Below, one piece after another: positions 28,017 through 32,256 of a stretch of 32,256 bases of DNA. The DNA comes from OMOG01 sp041485845 (GTDB lineage: Bacteria > Acidobacteriota > Terriglobia > Bryobacterales > Bryobacteraceae), in NCBI GenBank assembly GCA_041485845.1, contig JBGPKH010000018.1:1-32256 (forward strand). The letters are read 5' to 3'. Position numbers and translations under genes: made by a program. The notes under the pieces were generated by a model. The model saw only the letters and a program-made list of their open reading frames with translations, was not told the DNA's origin and made no database searches. Every line of letters begins with the position of its first letter. Position 1 is the stretch's first letter.

Positions 28017-28153
28017 GAACGGTTTTCCCTGCCTGGAGGTCAATTATTACATTTTCGGGTTTGGTGCGTTACCGTGCGGTTGCAGGTGGGGCCGCAGGGA
28101 TCGGAGACAGGCGCTTGGGGACGGCGAGTCCCAGCTATTCGCGCCGTGCGGCT

Positions 28154-28558
28154 TCATCCATCGTGGAGGATGAGCACGGCGATCTTCCACGCAGTGCCTG
28201 TCTTGTGCAGCACATATGTCACACCTACCCGCTCCAACTCCTGTCCGTCGACCTTATACCGTAGCGCAACCCCGGTAGCCAATGTCGCGGTCGCACTCAA
28301 CGACTGGACGTGTCGCAGGCTCAGTTCACTCCGGCCGTATCCTCTGGACCGGAGCCCTTCCATGGCAGACGTGATGACAGCCGCCAGTTCGGCGAACGTG
28401 GGCGCCGCGATCACTCCTTGGGGTCCAATCATCAGGCAGGGCTCGTGGAAGTAGGGCAAGACCGCCTGGATTTCGAGACTACTGACGGCGCTGTAATAGT
28501 CGGCGAGCACGCGGATCACGGCTGCTGTATCATTTGTGACGATCCCAGGCAAATCCAT
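28154..28558 (-). CDS. NTF2/SnoaL-like fold protein
   Basis: A 134-residue protein with the pattern of small NTF2/SnoaL-like alpha+beta proteins: an N-terminal helix (VIRVLADYYSAVSSLEIQAV), then LPYFHEPCLMIGPQG, and C-terminal strands (GVALRYKVDGQ, VGVTYVLHKTGTAWKIAVLI). Such proteins are ketosteroid-isomerase-like enzymes or ligand-binding proteins. No catalytic Asp/His set can be assigned here. There is no signal peptide. ATG 28558 lies only eight bases after a TATAAT read on the minus strand (28572-28567), so the message could be very short-leadered. The gene is divergent from the dipeptidase gene 67 bases away and sits behind the sigma factor on the same strand, with 137 bases between. 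Confidence 0.75.
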   Translation of the reverse strand: MDLPGIVTNDTAAVIRVLADYYSAVSSLEIQAVLPYFHEPCLMIGPQGVIAAPTFAELAAVITSAMEGLRSRGYGRSELSLRHVQSLSATATLATGVALRYKVDGQELERVGVTYVLHKTGTAWKIAVLILHDG

Positions 28559-28625
28559 ATAGCGGGATTATAACCCCGGATGGCCAAGCCGGTTTACGAT
28601 ATCCTGACAAGTCACGACCACAGCT

Positions 28626-29348
28626 ATGACCAAGCACCTCGCTTCCTGCACACTGCTCGCCCTGGCACTGGCGGCCCAGCCCCGCTCGGGGATCTTTCGC
28701 ATCCAGCCCGTGCGGCCCGTCGCGGAACTGCGCGCCGAAGCACTCCAGGCCAAGCCTCCCCGAGAGCGCGGAAGTTTCCGCAAGTCCGACCTGGTGGAGC
28801 TCGCCACGCTCGACCCGCGCATCCAGCTCGACATCCGTTATGCGACGTCCGGCAACTTCCTGAGCACCCCCGTGTACTCCTCGGCGCGAGCGTTCCTGCA
28901 ACGGCCCGCGGCGGAAGGGCTGCTGCGGGCACATCGCGCATTGATCGAGCAGGGCTATGGCGTGCTCGTCTTCGATGCCTACCGGCCCTGGTATGTCACC
29001 AAGATATTCTGGGACGCCACGCCTCCCGGCAAACATGAGTTCGTAGCCGACCCTTCGCAGGGCTCGCGCCACAATCGCGGCTGCGCGGCGGATATCTCCA
29101 TCTACGATCTCCAGACCGGCCGCGAAGTCGAGATGCCGGGCGTATACGACGAGATGTCCGAGCGCTCCTATCCCCGCTACACCGGCGGCGCCGCCGAACA
29201 GCGAGCCCGCCGCGACTTATTGCGTCGCGAGATGGAGAAGCAGGGATTCTCCGTGAACCCCTCCGAGTGGTGGCATTTCGACTACCGCGATTGGAAGCGG
29301 TACGCCATCCAGAACGTGCCGTTCGAGCAGATCGGCGCGGCGCGCTAG
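28626..29348 (+). CDS. VanX-type D-Ala-D-Ala dipeptidase, exported
   Basis: A zinc dipeptidase of 240 residues (peptidase family M15D) that should split D-alanyl-D-alanine. Motifs: DAYRP with Arg120, SRHNRGCAADIS with zinc ligands His149 and Asp156, and EWWHFDY with catalytic Glu214 and zinc ligand His217. The His-Asp and Glu-His spacings match the VanX pattern. Residues 1-18 look like a signal peptide, so this copy probably works in the periplasm on peptidoglycan fragments, unlike the cytoplasmic VanX of resistance clusters. No vanH, vanA or vanRS genes are near, so a role in wall turnover or in using D-Ala-D-Ala is more likely than glycopeptide resistance. ATG 28626 starts the signal peptide; no clear ribosome site is visible. 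Confidence 0.92.
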   Translation: MTKHLASCTLLALALAAQPRSGIFRIQPVRPVAELRAEALQAKPPRERGSFRKSDLVELATLDPRIQLDIRYATSGNFLSTPVYSSARAFLQRPAAEGLLRAHRALIEQGYGVLVFDAYRPWYVTKIFWDATPPGKHEFVADPSQGSRHNRGCAADISIYDLQTGREVEMPGVYDEMSERSYPRYTGGAAEQRARRDLLRREMEKQGFSVNPSEWWHFDYRDWKRYAIQNVPFEQIGAAR

Positions 29349-29351
29349 TAG

Positions 29352-29388
29352 GACAGGCTTCACCCTGTCAACCGCCGGCTTGAGGCGG
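29352..29388. terminator. Tandem hairpins between convergent dipeptidase and amidohydrolase genes
   Basis: Two short stems lie in the 43-base gap between convergent stops: GACAGG-6-CCTGTC (29352-29369) and CCGCC-7-GGCGG (29372-29388). No T-run follows. The place and the two-hairpin design resemble the element at 21234-21269, so it may be the same class of dispersed palindrome used as a bidirectional terminator. Confidence 0.5.
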
Positions 29389-29391
29389 CAC

Positions 29392-31161
29392 TTACTCGCG
29401 CGTCCGAATCCATCCGTAGCGCGTGTTTCCCGGCTCGCCGCCCGAAGCCCGGTAGTTCTCCTTGAACTTGGTCATGTTGTCCGCCGTGAATCCCGGCAGC
29501 TCCATGATCGTCTTCAGCTCCTTCGACATGCGCTGCTCATAGTCCTTCGGCACCGGCTTGAAATGCTTTTCGAGGTCCCCCGAGACTCCCTTGACGCCAT
29601 ACAGCTTCGCGGAGTTCAGTCCGAGAATCTTCCGCTTGGCGCTGGGCGTGAGTTCCGGATAGCCGTATTTCTTGCGCATCTCTTTGGGAATCTGGAACCG
29701 CCACAGAGCGTCGATCTGCCACTGCGGCGACCCGTACCACACCGAGTCCGAGCCGAAAACAATCCGGTCCGGACCCAGGAACTTCATGAGTATGCCCATG
29801 ATGTGCGCCGCCACCGTCGGGAACGTCACCACCGACGATGCCCAGGTGGTCCCGATCTCCGCGTACGTGTTTTGCCACGGCGCCGCCAGGATGGCGTACT
29901 CCGTGGTCCAACTGATCTCCGGCACGCCTTCACGCGTCGTCCCGGATTTGACCTCCTCCAACGAGTCGTACAAGAAGAACGCCGGCTGAATACACGCATG
30001 ATACGTGATGAAGTTCAGGCGCGGCCAGTCCCTCGCCGCCTTGGGCAGGTCGCCGGGATGGCCTCTCTTCGGATCGGGCGGTCCGGGAGCCAGCCCCTTG
30101 TGGACGCAGATATTGTTGAACCCGGGCTTCTCTTTCTTGATCTTCTGGTAGAGTTTCTCGATCAAGGCAAACGTGGGATACGCGACTTCTTCGTCGTCAT
30201 GCCGCCATTGCCGCATCAGGCTGTTGGGATCGTCATCCACCTTCGCCGCGTTGGAGATGTTGTAGCCCTTCCACGAATCGGGCTGGTTCTTCTCGGTCTG
30301 CTCCTGGATGTAAGCCAGATTGCCCTTGCCGACGTAAAGCAGGCCGTGCGCCATCATTCGCGTGGACCCGGAGATTTCGTTGACGAAGTTGCGCGCCGCC
30401 GCCGTCTGCGCCGCCGTCAGGATCTCGCCGCGCAACGCCTCTTCGACGTTCCTCGGCGCGCGGCGAGCTTCCCCTCCGATGGTCACGGAAGACGCCGTGA
30501 CATTGCTCAACAACCCGATGTTCACCTGGCTGTCGAGGAAGACATCCTTGATGAACTGCACGATCTGCGCGTTCGCGGCGTTGATCGGCAACCCCGCCAG
30601 CGCCGGGTTCCAGACGCCCCAAACCTCGCCGCGCTCGTCGAGAAGGCCCTTGGGGTTGTACGGATGGGCCTTGAAAGTCGGCGCGGACGAAGGCCCTTGG
30701 GCCAGCGCCCGCAGTCCCGCGCCTCCCGCCCGCTGGCTGCCCCGCACCATGTGAAGCTGATCGTCGAACACGAACAGATCGCGCGGCGCTGCGGATTGCG
30801 CGTAGGCTACTGGCTCGAACATCTCGATGGGATTCACGTCGAAGAACCGTCCGAACACCTCATTCATCGCGATGAGCGAAGCGGCCATGCCGCCGGTGCT
30901 CACCAGAAATCGCCGCCGGTCGATTCCCAGCCTCTTGCTGGCCGACTCCGTCAACTCCTGGATGCGCGCCTCCACGTGCTTCTGCTTCTCGGTCTGCGGA
31001 GCCGGCAGGTACTCGCCGTTCGAGACCATGCGGGTCGGGATCGGTGAGCGCAACGGTTCGTCCTCGTCCGCCCGGGCGCATTTCGCGACCTGCTCCTCAT
31101 CCAACAATCCGTGGTCCGCTTCCCATCTCTTGCCTTCTTCGTTCCATTTCTCGGCCGCCAT
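29392..31161 (-). CDS. Tat-exported amidohydrolase-2 family protein
   Basis: A 589-residue metal-dependent hydrolase of the amidohydrolase-2 type. A long polar N-terminal region (1-80, with VSNGEYLPAPQTEKQKHVEA) precedes a twin-arginine motif DRRRFLVS at 81-88, a hydrophobic stretch to about 100 and a possible cleavage after AYA at 119-121. The TIM-barrel part starts with LFVFDDQLHMVRG and holds HKGLAPG, ITYHACIQPAF, AAHIMGILM and the end motif DRIVFGSDSVWYG. In the first strand the usual H-x-H is changed to D-x-Q-x-H, as I recall for this subgroup, so the metal site may differ. ATG 31161 is the only upstream start that covers the long N-region. Substrate is unknown. The gene is convergent to the dipeptidase. 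Confidence 0.85.
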   Translation of the reverse strand: MAAEKWNEEGKRWEADHGLLDEEQVAKCARADEDEPLRSPIPTRMVSNGEYLPAPQTEKQKHVEARIQELTESASKRLGIDRRRFLVSTGGMAASLIAMNEVFGRFFDVNPIEMFEPVAYAQSAAPRDLFVFDDQLHMVRGSQRAGGAGLRALAQGPSSAPTFKAHPYNPKGLLDERGEVWGVWNPALAGLPINAANAQIVQFIKDVFLDSQVNIGLLSNVTASSVTIGGEARRAPRNVEEALRGEILTAAQTAAARNFVNEISGSTRMMAHGLLYVGKGNLAYIQEQTEKNQPDSWKGYNISNAAKVDDDPNSLMRQWRHDDEEVAYPTFALIEKLYQKIKKEKPGFNNICVHKGLAPGPPDPKRGHPGDLPKAARDWPRLNFITYHACIQPAFFLYDSLEEVKSGTTREGVPEISWTTEYAILAAPWQNTYAEIGTTWASSVVTFPTVAAHIMGILMKFLGPDRIVFGSDSVWYGSPQWQIDALWRFQIPKEMRKKYGYPELTPSAKRKILGLNSAKLYGVKGVSGDLEKHFKPVPKDYEQRMSKELKTIMELPGFTADNMTKFKENYRASGGEPGNTRYGWIRTRE

Positions 31162-31682
31162 GGAGATCCATGTTATACCAGCCGCCTCCGGACCGCACCC
31201 ACCAGGCCGGCCCTTCCCGGCATCTACCCACCGGTTCTCCCCCGCACCCGCCCCGCCACCGGCACGCACCGGACCCCCATAGGCGTTAAAATAAGCCTGG
31301 TTCTCCGATTCAGACAGTGATAGTCACGGATCGGTAAACCCTTGGCGACCAGGCAAGATCAATCTTCCCGCAGCTTCGTTGGAGACGCCGAACCCGCGCG
31401 ATGGTGATAATGGCGGTTATCAGCAGCTATCCGTGGCGTTGTCCGGGACGGCTGAGATGTGGGTGATTCCCGTAGCCAGTGCGAGAGTTTTCAAGAGATT
31501 CGCCGCGATGCGCAACGCCGCCCGTGGTGTTTGAACCGCGGCGGGCGAGGTTTCACAGCCCGCTCGGCTGGCTGGTGATGCCCTCCTTGGCAAACACTTA
31601 ACCCCGCGGCCTTCGGTCAGGGCGTCGGGTATTAGGCCGGCGGTTTATGCGGGTCAGCCTAAACGGGAGTTAGACACGTTGG
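31162..31682. other. 521-base gap without a recognisable gene
   Basis: Nothing here is clearly a gene. On the minus strand one frame is open for about 73 codons (roughly 31630-31403, with the string NLLKTLALATGITHISAVPD) but it has no start codon, no ribosome site and mixed third-position use, so I do not call it. The AT-rich gttaaaataagcc near 31286-31298 may hold the amidohydrolase promoter. The part nearest the toxin gene has an attC-like layout. Confidence 0.4.
31596..31675 (-). other. Weak integron attC-like sequence behind the toxin gene
   Basis: On the minus strand, 7 bases after the toxin stop, GTCTAAC (31675-31669) fits the RYYYAAC box. GTTAAGT (31602-31596) fits the GTTRRRY box, giving an 80-nt span in the usual attC range. 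The outer parts can pair (TAACtCCCG with CGGGGTTA, one base bulged). The central arms pair poorly and the two boxes are not full complements, so chance is a real alternative. Confidence 0.2.
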
Positions 31683-31943
31683 TCAACGGCGGTAAACGTC
31701 CCGCCGGTGGCCGATCTTTACGATTGTGACTGTCGCGCTGGCATCTTGGATTGAGTACAAGACGCGATAGTCGTCCTGGCGGAGGCGGTACTTCTCTTCG
31801 CCGGACAGTTTTTCCGAACCGGGCGGGTGCGGGTTGTCGGCGAGACCCCCCATCTTCGCTACGATGCGACTTCGGTCTTTCCTGGGCAACGCCTCCAGCT
31901 CTTTGGCCGCCGACGGTTTGATAAGGAGCTTATAGCTCGCCAC
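31683..31943 (-). CDS. RelE/ParE-family toxin
   Basis: An 86-residue toxin of the RelE/ParE superfamily. The pattern YKLLIKPSAAKELEALPRKD, RSRIVAKMGGLADNPHPPGS, KLSGEEKYRLRQDDYRVLYS and a last strand VKIGHRRDVYRR is characteristic. RelE-type members cut mRNA on the ribosome and ParE-type members poison gyrase; the R-x-R-x-x-D-Y-R-V-L-Y core and terminal H-R-x-D-V-Y-R favour the mRNA-interferase side. The start is GTG 31943 (GTG GCG AGC), overlapping the antitoxin end by 14 bases, the standard coupling for such pairs. It is encoded second, after the antitoxin. Confidence 0.9.
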   Translation of the reverse strand: MASYKLLIKPSAAKELEALPRKDRSRIVAKMGGLADNPHPPGSEKLSGEEKYRLRQDDYRVLYSIQDASATVTIVKIGHRRDVYRR

Positions 31944-32169
31944 GCCGCTTCAGGTCCTTCAATACATCCTCGAATGACAAGGCCGGCTCCTTGGAACGTT
32001 CTGCAAAAATGGCCAAGTCCTGGGCGTCTTCGGCGAGTGTTTGGCGCACAGCGGCATTCACCAATTCCGAAAGACTGCGGTCGGTATGCGCCGCCTTCAC
32101 ACGGAGGGCCTTATGCAGGCTCGGGTCCAAGTAGACAGTTGCGCGCTTGAACTGTGGCACAACAACCAC
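31930..32169 (-). CDS. Ribbon-helix-helix antitoxin
   Basis: A 79-residue partner of the downstream toxin. The first half is a ribbon-helix-helix DNA-binding domain: strand KRATVYLDP, then helices SLHKALRVKAAHTDRSLSEL and VNAAVRQTLAED. The rest is an acidic, helical toxin-binding tail (LSFEDVLKDLKRRGEL). It should neutralise the toxin and repress its own promoter. The frame opens at GTG 32169; a second GTG three codons later (VVVP) is an alternative. The gene comes first in the pair and its stop lies inside the toxin gene. Promoter elements between 32170 and 32256 are not clear. Confidence 0.85.
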   Translation of the reverse strand: MVVVPQFKRATVYLDPSLHKALRVKAAHTDRSLSELVNAAVRQTLAEDAQDLAIFAERSKEPALSFEDVLKDLKRRGEL

Positions 32170-32256
32170 TTTAGTGTTATGACGTAAACCTCAAGACGTT
32201 ACCCTCGGCGGTTGCGGCGGCAGAGCCGCATCAACGTTAGTGAGTTGATTGTGCGG

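Noticed and set aside
28559..28625. Promoter for the dipeptidase in the divergent gap
   Set aside because: TACGAT at 28595 has no matching -35; the better TATAAT reads on the minus strand but is very close to the NTF2-like start.
28626..29348. Glycopeptide resistance gene cluster
   Set aside because: Only the VanX-type enzyme is present, with an export signal; no ligase, dehydrogenase or two-component genes are near.
31403..31630. A 73-codon open stretch on the minus strand in the amidohydrolase-toxin gap
   Set aside because: No start codon, no ribosome site, unclear codon bias and no recognised family; it also overlaps the attC-like sequence.

Overview
The window is GC-rich and reads like the chromosome of a soil acidobacterium of the Solibacter/Bryobacterales type. 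The evidence is the combination of families rather than any marker gene: an Oar-like TonB-dependent receptor, TPR proteins, several CRTAC1 (FG-GAP/UnbV_ASPIC) secreted proteins, two large Ser/Thr kinases (one behind an ECF sigma factor) and a twin-arginine amidohydrolase. I see no rRNA, tRNA, CRISPR array or intact insertion sequence.

Layout. (1) 180-5578: a 1516-residue Ser/Thr kinase with long internal repeats, divergent from a PP2C phosphatase; together a likely reversible phosphorylation pair. (2) 5594-17540: a plus-strand operon of TonB-dependent receptor, 1001-residue TPR protein and three tandem CRTAC1-family proteins joined by 8-, 1- and 4-base overlaps. It is preceded by a tandem 21-bp operator-like repeat and has a UUCG-capped hairpin between its first two genes. 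The products would sit in the outer membrane and periplasm. (3) 17737-21229: an M20 peptidase remnant, a DMT transporter, an HtrA/Do protease with a clear terminator, and a small exported peptidoglycan-binding protein. (4) 21230-24200: a scrapyard around an intact TlpA-like thioredoxin gene. It holds tandem hairpins, remnants of a TPR/CRTAC1 operon carrying a 128-nt piece of the kinase gene located 3.6 kb away, and a frameshifted Nif11-like/GRDP-like gene. (5) 24227-28016, minus strand: ECF sigma factor, TPR Ser/Thr kinase with an in-frame amber codon before its kinase domain, and a 109-residue protein made of three 23-residue repeats around N-H-N-E-T-L-A. (6) 28154-32169: an NTF2/SnoaL-like protein, a VanX-type dipeptidase, a Tat-exported amidohydrolase and a RHH/RelE toxin-antitoxin pair with a weak attC-like sequence behind it.

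The most interesting candidate is the minus-strand series sigma factor - kinase - repeat peptide - Nif11-like/GRDP-like gene (28016 down to about 23630). It looks like a regulated small-peptide locus, possibly RiPP-like, that is partly decayed in this strain. This is an inference from gene order and motifs. Family names come from recognition of motifs, not from searches.
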